5,652 nucleotides of DNA from Pseudomonas sp. (GTDB lineage: Bacteria > Pseudomonadota > Gammaproteobacteria > Pseudomonadales > Pseudomonadaceae). Each line of letters opens with the position of its first letter. Position 1 is the stretch's first letter. Under the pieces are notes generated by a model. It worked only from the letters and a program-made list of their open reading frames with translations. It was not told the DNA's origin and searched no databases. Both the position numbers and the translations under genes were made by a program. This document shows positions 1 through 5,652 of this stretch, piece by piece. Where the stretch lies: positions 1 through 5,652 of the forward strand of contig JARDZH010000533.1 in the NCBI GenBank assembly GCA_029240955.1. Reading direction: 5' to 3'.

Positions 1-29
1 GTTGACTGCTCCAATGACTGCAGAGCCGA

Positions 30-58
30 GTGACGACGATAAGGACCTTGGGCATACT
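30..58 (+). promoter_or_regulatory. Candidate promoter for ppnP
   Basis: GTGACG at 30-35 matches four of six bases of the -35 consensus. After a 17-base spacer comes CATACT at 53-58, which matches four of six -10 bases and resembles the TATACT preferred by RpoS. Transcription would start near 65, giving a leader of about 32 bases that carries the AAGGAA ribosome-binding site. The spacing is ideal but the boxes are average, so this is a guess from sequence alone. Confidence 0.33.
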
Positions 59-96
59 GAGCGACCTTTTTAAGCCCCCTCATCAAGGAATCGCCC

Positions 97-378
97 ATGT
101 TCAAGGTAAACGAGTATTTCGACGGTACCGTCAAATCCATCGCGTTCAGCCAGACCGAAGGTCAGGCCACCATTGGTGTGATGGCTGCGGGCGAGTACGA
201 ATTCGGCACCGCTCAGCGCGAGATCATGCATGTGATTTCCGGTGAGCTGGCCGTCAAGCTGCCAGGCAGCGAGAGCTGGGAAACCTTCGCCACCGGCAGC
301 CAGTTCAATGTGCCTGCCAACAGCAAGTTCCAGCTCAAGGTCAGCGTCGATACCGCTTACCTCTGCGAATACCGCTAA
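97..378 (+). CDS. ppnP: Pyrimidine/purine nucleoside phosphorylase PpnP (YaiE/DUF1255 family)
   Basis: This 93-residue cytoplasmic protein matches the PpnP (YaiE) family over its whole length; E. coli PpnP has about 94 residues. The family performs phosphorolysis of several nucleosides to free base plus ribose-1-phosphate, a salvage step. Family landmarks visible are NEYF (residues 5-8) followed by GTVKSI, the [10 protein letters not shown] stretch near 28-37, the VISGEL turn near 46-51, and the C-terminal FNVPANSKF ... YLCEYR block. Together these are the short beta-strands and turns of a single-domain cupin. The start is the ATG at 97, preceded by AAGGAA (85-90) at a spacing of six. An earlier overlapping frame from position 30 is not related to the family. 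The gene stands alone on its strand here, with a likely promoter upstream, and converges with the ABC exporter across a hairpin. It is intact, and family assignment is secure by recognised sequence similarity. Confidence 0.95.
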   Translation: MFKVNEYFDGTVKSIAFSQTEGQATIGVMAAGEYEFGTAQREIMHVISGELAVKLPGSESWETFATGSQFNVPANSKFQLKVSVDTAYLCEYR

Positions 379-397
379 GCGCTCCGCTCTACCCTGA

Positions 398-438
398 TTC
401 GCCTTCCGGCCAGCCTCACTCCGGTTGCGGAAGGCGAA
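398..438. terminator. Hairpin between convergent ppnP and ABC exporter genes, probable bidirectional terminator
   Basis: The 11-base arm TTCGCCTTCCG (398-408) is perfectly complementary to CGGAAGGCGAA (428-438), with a 19-base loop. It lies 20 bp after the ppnP stop and 19 bp after the ABC exporter stop on the other strand, where a shared terminator is expected. Neither strand has a clean U-tract after the stem; on the plus strand only a second tiny stem (CAGG/CCTG, 439-449) and TTCTT follow. Termination is therefore inferred from stem strength and position, and it may instead protect the 3' ends of the transcripts. Confidence 0.55.
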
Positions 439-456
439 CAGGTAGCCTGGTTCTTC

Positions 457-2238
457 CTACGCGAAAGCCTCTTTTCCAACATTGAATTGAAGCGACGCCA
501 GCCGTGCGTAGAGCGGGTTGCTGTCGATCAATTGCGCATGGGTGCCGATCGCGACCAACCGACCCTGGTCGATCACTGCAATCCGGTCCGCGTTCTTCAC
601 TGTAGCTAGGCGATGCGCGATGACCAGCGTGGTCCGCCCTTTCATCAGGTCCGGCAGCGCCTGTTGAATGAGATGCTCGCTTTGAGCATCCAGCGCACTG
701 GTCGCTTCATCGAGCAGCAGAATCGGCGCGTCCACCAGCAGCGCTCTGGCGATTGCCAGCCGCTGGCGCTGACCGCCCGACAATCCAGCCCCGCCCTCGC
801 CCAGCTGTGTTTGATAGCCGTCAGCCATTTCAAGTATGAACTCATGAGCATGCGCGATGCGGGCGGCGGCCTGTACCTGCTCGACGCTCGCACCGGGGTT
901 GCCGTACCTGATGTTGTCCTCGACGCTGCCCACAAACAGTGCCGGATTCTGCGCAACGTGGGCGAAACAGCGGCGCAGGTCCTGCGGGTCCAGTCGGTCG
1001 ATTGGAATTTCATCGACCAGAATGCGCCCATGCTGCGGGTCGTAGAAGCGCAGGAGCAGGTCGAATAGCGTCGACTTGCCTGCACCGGACGGCCCGACCA
1101 GCGCCACGGTTTCACCCGCTTCGACCGTCAGGCTGAGGCTGGCCAGCGCCCTGCGGTCCGGGCGTGAAGCGTAGGCGAAGCTGACGTTTTCCAGCGTCAG
1201 TCGTCCGCTGACACGCGCCGGCAGACTCAATCGATCCTGCGCAGGCGCGACGATTTCACTGCGCGCCGCAAGCAGCTCGCTGATCCGCTCGGCCGCGCCC
1301 GCCGCGCGCTGCAGCTCGCCGATCACTTCACTCAACGTGCCGAACGCCATACCGACAATCAGCGCGTAGAACACGAAGGCGGCCAACTCGCCGCTGGAGA
1401 TGGACCCGTTGATCACATCCATGCCGCCCACCCAGAGCATCACGGCCACCGCGCCCATCACCAGCACGATGACCAGCGTTATCAGCCACGAGCGTTGCAG
1501 GATGCGTTTGCGAGCGGTGTCGAACGCCTGCTCGGCGGTACGTGCGAAATGTTGCTTGTCCTGCTGCTGGTGGTTGTAGGCCTGCACCGTTTTGATCTGT
1601 CCCAACGTTTGCGCGACGTAACTGCCGACGTCGGCGATGCGGTCCTGGCTTTGCCGCGACAGATTGCGTACCCGGCGGCCGAACATCAGGATCGGCGCGA
1701 TGATCAGTGGCAACGCCACCACCACGATGCTGGTGAGTTTCGGGTTGGTGATGAACAGCAGCACAATTCCGCCAATCACCATCAGGGCGTTGCGCAAAAA
1801 CATCGAAAGCGAAGAACCGACCACCGATTGCAGCAAGGTGGTGTCGGCCGTCAGCCGTGACTGTATTTCCGAGCTGCGGTTGCTTTCATAAAAGCCTGGG
1901 TGCAGGTCGACCAGATGATCGAAAACCTGTTTGCGAAGATCGGCCACCACGCGTTCGCCAATCCACGACACCAGATAGAAACGGGTGAAGGTGCCCACGG
2001 CGAGGCCGACGATGAGCACCATGAAAAAACCGATCGACCGTTCCAGCATCTCTGCCGACTGGGTCATGAAGCCCTGATCCACCATCATTTTGATGCCCTG
2101 CCCGATCGACAAGGTGATGCCCGCGGTCACGACCAGCGCCAGCAACGCACCCGCCGCGTGCCAGCGATAAGGCGAAATGAAGCTCAAGGCCAGACGAATG
2201 GCCTGCCGCTGGCGCCGGGAAAACACCGAAATCGTCAA
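457..2238 (-). CDS. ABC transporter, fused permease and ATP-binding protein (ABCB/MsbA-like exporter half-transporter)
   Basis: This 593-residue type-IV ABC exporter half-transporter would work as a homodimer in the inner membrane, pumping a lipid, drug or peptide outward. The N-terminal domain has six predicted hydrophobic helices near residues 27-47, 70-90, 147-165, 168-186, 252-272 and 285-305. The C-terminal ATPase is complete: Walker A GPSGAGKST (382-390), Q-loop Gln430, signature LSGGQ (486-490), Walker B ILLLDE (506-511, catalytic Glu511), D-loop SALD (514-517) and switch His542. There is no N-terminal peptidase domain and no signal peptide. The frame has no ATG upstream before an in-frame stop at 2314-2316, so the start appears to be TTG at 2238 (weak AGG about 7 bases upstream). 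A GTG five codons in is an alternative, and the next ATG lies too deep, at the end of the first helix. The gene stands alone, divergent from the small gene at 2526. The substrate cannot be told from sequence, and I do not assign msbA itself. Confidence 0.93.
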   Translation of the reverse strand: MTISVFSRRQRQAIRLALSFISPYRWHAAGALLALVVTAGITLSIGQGIKMMVDQGFMTQSAEMLERSIGFFMVLIVGLAVGTFTRFYLVSWIGERVVADLRKQVFDHLVDLHPGFYESNRSSEIQSRLTADTTLLQSVVGSSLSMFLRNALMVIGGIVLLFITNPKLTSIVVVALPLIIAPILMFGRRVRNLSRQSQDRIADVGSYVAQTLGQIKTVQAYNHQQQDKQHFARTAEQAFDTARKRILQRSWLITLVIVLVMGAVAVMLWVGGMDVINGSISSGELAAFVFYALIVGMAFGTLSEVIGELQRAAGAAERISELLAARSEIVAPAQDRLSLPARVSGRLTLENVSFAYASRPDRRALASLSLTVEAGETVALVGPSGAGKSTLFDLLLRFYDPQHGRILVDEIPIDRLDPQDLRRCFAHVAQNPALFVGSVEDNIRYGNPGASVEQVQAAARIAHAHEFILEMADGYQTQLGEGGAGLSGGQRQRLAIARALLVDAPILLLDEATSALDAQSEHLIQQALPDLMKGRTTLVIAHRLATVKNADRIAVIDQGRLVAIGTHAQLIDSNPLYARLASLQFNVGKEAFA

Positions 2239-2299
2239 AAGAGTACCTGCCTGTCCGGAAATGCTTGAGTCGCAAAGCCTACACCTGTACTCATCAGGA

Positions 2300-2311
2300 A
2301 TCTGCGCAGAT
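2300..2311. repeat. Perfect 12-bp palindrome ATCTGCGCAGAT
   Basis: The sequence equals its own reverse complement over 12 bases and has no spacer. It sits 62 bp upstream of the ABC exporter start and 215 bp upstream of the small gene. Spacer-free palindromes of this length in a divergent intergenic region often bind a dimeric repressor, but I recognise no specific operator. It does not have the CTG-N10-CAG form of a LexA box. Its last two bases overlap the possible ATG at 2310. Confidence 0.4.
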
Positions 2312-2426
2312 GTTCAACCGCAATGTGAACTTTCCCGAGCGCAGTCGGGTCATGTGTTGTGGCCGTATGACAGCACTGGACAAGAGCGTCCTCGAACGGG
2401 GGTTATCGCCGGTCCCCCAGTGCTGA
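2310..2426 (+). CDS. Marginal 38-codon ORF, hypothetical
   Basis: An ATG at 2310, with AGGAA (2296-2300) nine bases upstream, opens a 38-residue frame ending at TGA 2424-2426. The peptide is basic, with a Cys-Cys pair near residues 16-17 and a C-terminal cysteine. It has no obvious membrane segment or signal peptide. About three quarters of third codon positions are G or C, which is compatible with coding in this genome but also occurs by chance. The frame spans two inverted repeats that could equally be RNA structure. I recognise no family, and this could be a leader peptide, a small protein or nothing. Confidence 0.2.
   Translation: MFNRNVNFPERSRVMCCGRMTALDKSVLERGLSPVPQC
2334..2349. repeat. 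Short stem-loop CCCGA/TCGGG
   Basis: CCCGA (2334-2338) pairs perfectly with TCGGG (2345-2349) across the six-base loop GCGCAG. No U-tract follows on either strand, so it is not a terminator. It is listed because it is the first of two stem-loops in the same intergenic stretch. Confidence 0.35.
2371..2425. repeat. 9-bp inverted repeat CAGCACTGG/CCAGTGCTG with a nested G-run/C-run stem
   Basis: CAGCACTGG (2371-2379) is the exact reverse complement of CCAGTGCTG (2417-2425), 37 bases apart. Inside the loop, GGG of the G-run 2398-2402 can pair with CCC at 2414-2416. If the full GGGGG/CCCCC stem forms it takes over 2417-2418 and breaks the outer stem, so two folds are partly exclusive. This suggests a structured leader or small RNA, about 100 bases upstream of the small gene start. 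No U-tract follows, and the function is unknown. Confidence 0.4.
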
Positions 2427-2525
2427 AGTGTCAGGCCGACTTGCGTACGAACGGTTGAGAAATGTCACGGCACATTCATCGAGCGCGGGTAATTTCAAAG
2501 TGCACCTGATGAAAGGAGATAGACC

Positions 2526-2795
2526 ATGAGTCTGCAAGAGCATAACAACGCCCTCGAAGTCGTTCGGGCTACGCCCAATCTGCCGGTGGGTGGTGCAGTA
2601 CTGGATCAGGACGGCCGTGAAATCCTGATTACCGAGGAAATGGTCCAGGCCGCGTGCCAGGAATGCGACAAGCAGTGGGTCACACCTGAACGACCCCAGC
2701 GTCGGGTTTTTTCTGCCTGCCGTTCGGTCAGACCAGCTCCGCGCCCAGCGCCAGCACCAGTTGGCGCAGCTGCGGCGATTCCCCTTCCACCCTGA
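2526..2795 (+). CDS. Small uncharacterised Pseudomonas protein (PA1571-like), 3' end probably frameshifted
   Basis: The start is very well supported: AAAGGAGAT (2512-2520) is a near-perfect Shine-Dalgarno just before the ATG. The first 53 residues look like a real soluble protein: a short N-terminus, then [15 protein letters not shown] (19-33), the acidic stretch [17 protein letters not shown] (35-51) with two cysteines (44 and 47), and no membrane segment. Length and motif recall a family annotated in pseudomonads as 'PA1571 family', function unknown; this is from memory and unverified. After residue 54 the frame misses a TGA at 2687-2689 that is one frame away, runs through its own terminator (residues about 56-63) and ends in a Pro/Ala-rich tail that is antisense to the last 68 bases of pdxB. 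The tail looks non-native, so the ancestral protein was probably about 54 residues. The 89-residue form is what the sequence as given encodes. Confidence 0.72.
   Translation: MSLQEHNNALEVVRATPNLPVGGAVLDQDGREILITEEMVQAACQECDKQWVTPERPQRRVFSACRSVRPAPRPAPAPVGAAAAIPLPP
2693..2712 (+). terminator. Rho-independent terminator of the small gene
   Basis: ACCC (2693-2696) pairs with GGGT (2704-2707) across a seven-base loop. The stem can be extended by a G-U pair and, past a mismatch, two A-U pairs. Six T residues (2707-2712) follow at once on the plus strand. It lies four bases after the out-of-frame TGA at 2687-2689, where the small gene would be expected to stop. It works only for plus-strand transcripts: the minus strand from pdxB meets the A-run first and has no U-tract after the stem. 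Confidence 0.6.
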
Positions 2796-3870
2796 CTTTC
2801 AGCCCATCGATCTCGCGACGCGGTGGGTACTGTTTGCGCAGTGCGTCAAAGGCCAGACGCTGCTCGGCAACGTCGTCCACCAGACTGCGGCGAAACTCTG
2901 CGTCGTCGCGACGCGGGTCGTACACGCCGCGACACAGCATGTTGAGCGCCCAGGTCGGATCGGTGTTCGCATCCAGATGCACCTGTGCGAGCCAGGGTCT
3001 GGGCAACAGGTCGGCAAGACTGATCGTCGCCGGCTGGCCCAGGAACGCGCAGAGCGCCTGGTAGATCTGTGCGGTACCGCGCTGCCGACCGTCCAGGCTG
3101 TAACCGGCGATGTGCGGCGTGCCGATCACGCACAGGTCCGCCAGTTCCAGGTTGACCTGCGGCTCGCCTTCCCAGACGTCGAGCACCGCTTGAAGGTCGT
3201 CGCGCGCCAACAGCACATCGTGCAGCGCTGCGTTATCCACCACCGCACCGCGGCTGGCGTTGATCAGCCAGGCACCTTCTTTCAGTTGCGCCAGACGCGC
3301 GGCGTCGAACAGGTGATGAGTGGCCTGTTCGCCTGAGCGAGTGAGCGGCGTATGCAGGCTGATGACGTCGCAGCGGCGAATGATCTCGTCGAGACTGACG
3401 AAATCACCGCCCTCGTCGGCCTGACGCGGAGGATCGCAGACCAGCACGTTCCAGCCCAACGCCTTGAGCACCTTGACCAGACGCCCACCCACTTGCCCGG
3501 CGCCGACGATTCCGTACGTGCGTTCGCCCAGCTCGACGCCCTCGATTTCCGCCAGGGTCAGCAGGCTGCCGAGCACGTAGTCCACGACGCCACGGGCGTT
3601 GCAGCCCGGCGCGCTCGACCAGCGGATGCCGGCTTGCTGAATGTAGTCCAGGTCCAGGTGGTCGGTGCCGATGGTGCAGGTCCCGACGAAACGCACGGGG
3701 CTGCCGTCTAGCATGGCGGCGGTGACCGGCGTGACCGAGCGAACCAGCAGGATGTCGGCGTCGGCGACCGCTGCACGGTCGATGGACCGGCCCGGCAGAC
3801 GGCGGATCTCACCGAAGCCCGCGAAGAAGGCATCGAGCAGCGGGATGTTTTCGTCAGCGACGATGCGCAT
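2728..3870 (-). CDS. pdxB: Erythronate-4-phosphate dehydrogenase PdxB
   Basis: PdxB oxidises 4-phospho-D-erythronate to 2-oxo-3-hydroxy-4-phosphobutanoate, the second step of the DXP-dependent route to pyridoxal 5'-phosphate, in the cytoplasm. At 380 residues it matches the family (E. coli has 378). The N-terminal [13 protein letters not shown] block is characteristic. The D-2-hydroxyacid dehydrogenase core follows, with the NAD-binding GAGQVG loop (123-128), Asp146 for the ribose, and the catalytic trio Arg207 (NASRGAVVD), Glu236 (WEGEP) and His253 (TPHIAGYS). The C-terminal dimerisation domain runs from about 290 to 380. The ATG at 3870 starts the family's normal N-terminus but has only a weak GAG upstream. 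The gene lies 52 bp downstream of tusA on the same strand, and the gap has a compact CGCG dyad (3904-3915) without a U-tract, so co-transcription is likely. Its last 68 bases are overlapped from the other strand by the extended frame of the small gene. It is intact, with all key residues present. Confidence 0.97.
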   Translation of the reverse strand: MRIVADENIPLLDAFFAGFGEIRRLPGRSIDRAAVADADILLVRSVTPVTAAMLDGSPVRFVGTCTIGTDHLDLDYIQQAGIRWSSAPGCNARGVVDYVLGSLLTLAEIEGVELGERTYGIVGAGQVGGRLVKVLKALGWNVLVCDPPRQADEGGDFVSLDEIIRRCDVISLHTPLTRSGEQATHHLFDAARLAQLKEGAWLINASRGAVVDNAALHDVLLARDDLQAVLDVWEGEPQVNLELADLCVIGTPHIAGYSLDGRQRGTAQIYQALCAFLGQPATISLADLLPRPWLAQVHLDANTDPTWALNMLCRGVYDPRRDDAEFRRSLVDDVAEQRLAFDALRKQYPPRREIDGLKVRVEGESPQLRQLVLALGAELV

Positions 3871-3922
3871 AAAGATGTACTCGGCAATGCTGCATGATTG
3901 TTTCGCGGGTCCGCGTGAGGTT

Positions 3923-4177
3923 TCAGTCGATCTTCTTGCGAATCCAGTAGAGGAAGGTGTCGCCGTCGGCCTGCTGCTCGATCAGCTCGTGACCCAAAAA
4001 CACGCAGAACTTGGGAATGTCGCGCTGGGTCGAGGGATCGGTGGCGATCACCTTGAGCAGGCCGCCGCCGTGCAGGTCACGCACCTTCTGGTGCAGCATC
4101 ATTACAGGTTCGGGACAGTTGAGCCCGCTGGCATCCAGCACGGCGTCAACGGACAGGGTTTCGGTGGATTCAGACAT
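3923..4177 (-). CDS. tusA: Sulfur carrier protein TusA (sulfurtransferase)
   Basis: TusA takes a persulfide from the cysteine desulfurase IscS and passes it on, classically to TusBCD and MnmA for 2-thiouridine at the tRNA wobble position; it also influences molybdenum cofactor and Fe-S sulfur supply. This 84-residue protein is a single cytoplasmic SirA/TusA domain (E. coli has 81). The acceptor cysteine is Cys21 in GLNCPEPVM, the family's CPxP motif. The [12 protein letters not shown] block and the C-terminal FLYWIRKK end are also typical. The ATG at 4177 gives the normal family length and has GGAG (4187-4184) six bases upstream. The reading frame stays open far upstream, antisense to acnA, so automated callers could choose a much longer start; nothing upstream resembles TusA. 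It is the first gene of a likely tusA-pdxB transcript and divergent from acnA. Confidence 0.95.
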   Translation of the reverse strand: MSESTETLSVDAVLDASGLNCPEPVMMLHQKVRDLHGGGLLKVIATDPSTQRDIPKFCVFLGHELIEQQADGDTFLYWIRKKID

Positions 4178-4202
4178 GAGTAACTCCAGAAAGCTGGCGG
4201 GC

Positions 4203-4232
4203 ATTGTTACCCAATTCCCGTACCCAGGCCAA
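4203..4232 (-). promoter_or_regulatory. Candidate promoter for tusA-pdxB
   Basis: Reading on the minus strand, TTGGCC (4232-4227) matches four of six -35 bases and AACAAT (4208-4203) four of six -10 bases, with an 18-base spacer. Transcription would start near 4196, leaving about 19 bases of leader with the GGAG ribosome-binding site. Position is good, but box quality is only moderate. Confidence 0.25.
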
Positions 4233-4274
4233 ACGGCTTGTCGGGCGCCGTGGATGAACAGGGTCTCGAAACCC

Positions 4275-4289
4275 GGAACCACAGGTTCC
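4275..4289. repeat. Inverted repeat GGAACC-ACA-GGTTCC in the tusA/acnA control region
   Basis: Two perfect six-base arms are separated by three bases, about 100 bp from each start codon. This could be a protein-binding dyad or a small hairpin. The left arm, GGAACC, is also the -35 core of many ECF sigma factor promoters; on the plus strand GTC follows after 17 bases (4298-4300). The function is unknown. Confidence 0.35.
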
Positions 4290-4390
4290 CCATGGCAGTC
4301 CACACAGATTGAGACGTCAAGCCGCGCCCCGACCTGATGCACCCGGCGCAAGCTGCATGAAGCCCGCACACATTCCATAAGGAGTCGTTC

Positions 4391-5652
4391 ATGCCTTCCC
4401 TCGATAGCCTGAAATGCCTGAAAACCCTGCAGATCGATGACACCACTTATCACTATTTCAGCTTGCCCGAAGCCGCCCGAAGCCTGGGGGAACTGAATCG
4501 TCTGCCGATGTCGCTCAAAGTTCTGCTGGAGAATCTGTTGCGCTGGGAAGACGGCAAGACCGTCACCGGTACGGATCTCACCGCACTGGCCGGCTGGCTC
4601 GCCGAGCGCCGTTCGGACCGCGAAATCCAGTATCGCCCGGCCCGGGTGCTGATGCAGGACTTTACCGGCGTTCCGGCGGTGGTCGACCTGGCGGCCATGC
4701 GCGCCGCCGTCGCCAAAGCGGGCGGCGACCCGCAGCGAATCAATCCTTTGTCGCCGGTCGATCTGGTGATCGACCATTCGGTGATGGTTGACCGGTTCGG
4801 CGACCAGGATGCGTTTGGGGAAAACGTCGATTTCGAAATGCAGCGCAACGGCGAGCGCTACGCCTTTCTGCGTTGGGGGCAGAGCGCGTTCGACAACTTC
4901 AGCGTGGTGCCGCCCGGCACTGGGATCTGCCATCAGGTCAATCTGGAGTATCTGGGCCGCACCGTCTGGACCAAGGAAGAAGACGGCCGGACCTATGCCT
5001 TTCCGGATACGCTGGTCGGCACCGATTCCCACACCACCATGATCAATGGCCTGGGTGTACTGGGTTGGGGTGTCGGCGGCATCGAGGCCGAGGCGGCCAT
5101 GCTGGGGCAGCCGGTGTCGATGCTGGTCCCCGAAGTCATAGGGTTCAAACTCACCGGCAAACTGCGCGAAGGCATCACCGCAACCGACCTGGTGCTGACC
5201 GTCACGCAAATGCTGCGCAAGAAAGGGGTGGTCGGCAAATTCGTGGAGTTCTATGGCGATGGCCTCGCGGACCTGCCGCTGGCCGACCGGGCCACGATTG
5301 CCAACATGGCGCCTGAGTACGGCGCGACCTGCGGCTTCTTCCCGGTAGACGATGTGACGCTGGAATACCTGCGTCTGTCCGGCCGGCCCGCGCAGACCGT
5401 CAAACTGGTCGAGGCCTATTGCAAGGCTCAAGGCCTGTGGCGCCTGCCCGGTCAGGAACCTTCCTTCACCGACAGCCTGGAACTGGACATGGGCGCGGTG
5501 GAGTCCAGCCTCGCCGGCCCGAAACGACCACAGGATCGCGTTCCGCTGCCGGCGGTCCCTCAGGCCTTCGAGGATTTCCTGGGTCTGCAGGTGAAACCGG
5601 CCAAGGTCGAAGAAGGTCGCCTGGAAAGCGAAGGCGGCGGTGGCGTTGCGGT
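4391..5652 (+). CDS. acnA: Aconitate hydratase AcnA, N-terminal 420 codons (cut by window end)
   Basis: AcnA is a monomeric [4Fe-4S] enzyme that interconverts citrate and isocitrate via cis-aconitate in the TCA and glyoxylate cycles, in the cytoplasm. The ATG at 4391 follows TAAGGAG with ideal spacing, and the frame is open to the window edge. Visible family blocks are [12 protein letters not shown] (41-52), [18 protein letters not shown] (82-99), VDLVIDHSV (123-131), [17 protein letters not shown] (172-188), [18 protein letters not shown] (210-227) and [15 protein letters not shown]. They cover substrate-binding parts of the first aconitase domains. About 46% of the usual roughly 910 residues is present. 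The three cluster-ligand cysteines and the C-terminal swivel domain lie beyond the window, so intactness cannot be judged. The GGGGVAV segment at the edge belongs to the pseudomonad linker. It is divergent from tusA. The similarity to AcnA, rather than AcnB, is unambiguous. Confidence 0.97.
   Translation, partial: MPSLDSLKCLKTLQIDDTTYHYFSLPEAARSLGELNRLPMSLKVLLENLLRWEDGKTVTGTDLTALAGWLAERRSDREIQYRPARVLMQDFTGVPAVVDLAAMRAAVAKAGGDPQRINPLSPVDLVIDHSVMVDRFGDQDAFGENVDFEMQRNGERYAFLRWGQSAFDNFSVVPPGTGICHQVNLEYLGRTVWTKEEDGRTYAFPDTLVGTDSHTTMINGLGVLGWGVGGIEAEAAMLGQPVSMLVPEVIGFKLTGKLREGITATDLVLTVTQMLRKKGVVGKFVEFYGDGLADLPLADRATIANMAPEYGATCGFFPVDDVTLEYLRLSGRPAQTVKLVEAYCKAQGLWRLPGQEPSFTDSLELDMGAVESSLAGPKRPQDRVPLPAVPQAFEDFLGLQVKPAKVEEGRLESEGGGGVA

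Larger units (their letters stand above)
2239..2525. promoter_or_regulatory. Divergent intergenic region upstream of the ABC exporter and the small gene at 2526
   Basis: About 287 bp separate the exporter start from the small gene start, so this must hold the 5' signals of both. Only the Shine-Dalgarno of the small gene (AAAGGAGAT, 2512-2520) is clear. I see no convincing -35/-10 pair on either strand. The best plus-strand hints are an isolated TTGAGA at 2455-2460 and TAATTT at 2490-2495, which are 29 bases apart and do not pair properly. The middle (2300-2425) holds a 12-bp palindrome, a 5-bp stem-loop and a 9-bp long-range inverted repeat, listed separately, plus a marginal 38-codon ORF. 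Confidence 0.6.
4178..4390. promoter_or_regulatory. Divergent tusA/acnA control region
   Basis: These 213 bp lie between two divergent starts and must carry both promoters. Toward acnA, TTGAGA (4309-4314) matches five of six -35 bases, but the best -10 at 18 bases (CCTGAT, 4333-4338) is poor. Toward tusA, TTGACG (4320-4315) is a good -35 with only TGCCAT as -10; an alternative nearer the gene is listed separately. The acnA ribosome-binding site TAAGGAG ends at 4384. Also present are a GGAACC/GGTTCC dyad and the short dyad TTGA-N4-TCAA (4309-4320), on which the two -35-like boxes overlap. I see no gene here. Confidence 0.6.

Noticed and set aside
1..33. Open frame from the first base to TGA at 31-33, possibly the tail of a gene entering from the left
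   Set aside because: Ten codons are too few to judge, and no family ending is recognised.
613..2268. Several plus-strand open frames of 62-151 codons opposite the ABC exporter
   Set aside because: They are antisense to a complete, motif-rich ABC transporter, lack ribosome-binding sites and resemble no family: shadows of GC-rich codon use.
2177..2458. 93-codon plus-strand frame overlapping the exporter start
   Set aside because: Its first third is antisense to the exporter. No ribosome-binding site or family resemblance is seen, and the 38-codon frame in the same place has better signals.
2761..4183. Plus-strand open frames of 119-191 codons opposite pdxB and tusA
   Set aside because: They are antisense to intact, conserved genes with all catalytic residues, and no independent signals are seen.
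4275..4306. A true hrp box (GGAACC-N15/17-CCACNNA) upstream of acnA
   Set aside because: Both half elements are present, but the spacer is 19 bases, outside the accepted range. It is kept only as an ECF-like candidate.
4309..4320. Anr/Fnr box in TTGAGACGTCAA upstream of acnA
   Set aside because: The TTGA and TCAA half-sites are four bases apart; the Fnr/Anr consensus needs six (TTGAT-N4-ATCAA).
4178..4378. In-frame 67-codon extension of TusA starting from an ATG at 4378, or a separate small protein there
   Set aside because: TusA at 84 residues already matches family length and has its own ribosome-binding site. The extension crosses the divergent promoter region and shows only weak codon bias.
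3923..5431. A 502-codon open frame on the minus strand running from within acnA down to the end of tusA
   Set aside because: Only its last 84 codons are a real gene (tusA). The rest is antisense to strongly conserved acnA, has the odd His/Gln/Arg-rich composition of a GC-codon shadow, and would make TusA six times its normal size.

Overview
The window looks like an ordinary chromosomal stretch from a GC-rich fluorescent-group Pseudomonas, probably close to P. syringae. I infer this from the protein sequences: AcnA, PdxB, TusA and PpnP all read as pseudomonad housekeeping orthologues. The small gene at 2526 also fits a short family I remember only from Pseudomonas. No database was consulted, so the species guess is an inference.

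Layout from left to right. At 97-378 (+) lies ppnP, a small cupin-fold nucleoside phosphorylase. It converges with a 593-residue fused permease/ATPase ABC exporter at 457-2238 (-), and the 78-bp gap holds a strong 11-bp hairpin. From 2239 to 2525 is a divergent intergenic region of about 290 bp with a palindrome, two stem-loops and a marginal 38-codon ORF. A small uncharacterised protein gene (2526, +) with a near-perfect Shine-Dalgarno follows, ending in a U-tract terminator. Its reading frame has no stop before that terminator and runs into the 3' end of pdxB. pdxB (2728-3870, -) and tusA (3923-4177, -) are co-directional, 52 bp apart, with tusA upstream. A 213-bp divergent control region separates tusA from acnA (4391 onward, +), of which the first 420 codons are present before the window ends.

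How the genes fit together: tusA and pdxB plausibly share a transcript. TusA is a persulfide carrier for tRNA thiolation and other sulfur transfers. PdxB makes a precursor of pyridoxal phosphate, the cofactor of the cysteine desulfurases that feed TusA. acnA is a TCA-cycle Fe-S enzyme and so also depends on sulfur mobilisation, but that link is only inference. ppnP (nucleoside salvage) and the exporter have no evident functional tie to the rest.

I found no mobile element, CRISPR array, tRNA or rRNA, and no convincing sign of an undescribed multi-gene system. The places worth a second look are the structured intergenic region at 2300-2426, the small gene whose frame passes through its own terminator, and the ECF-promoter-like dyad in the tusA/acnA control region.
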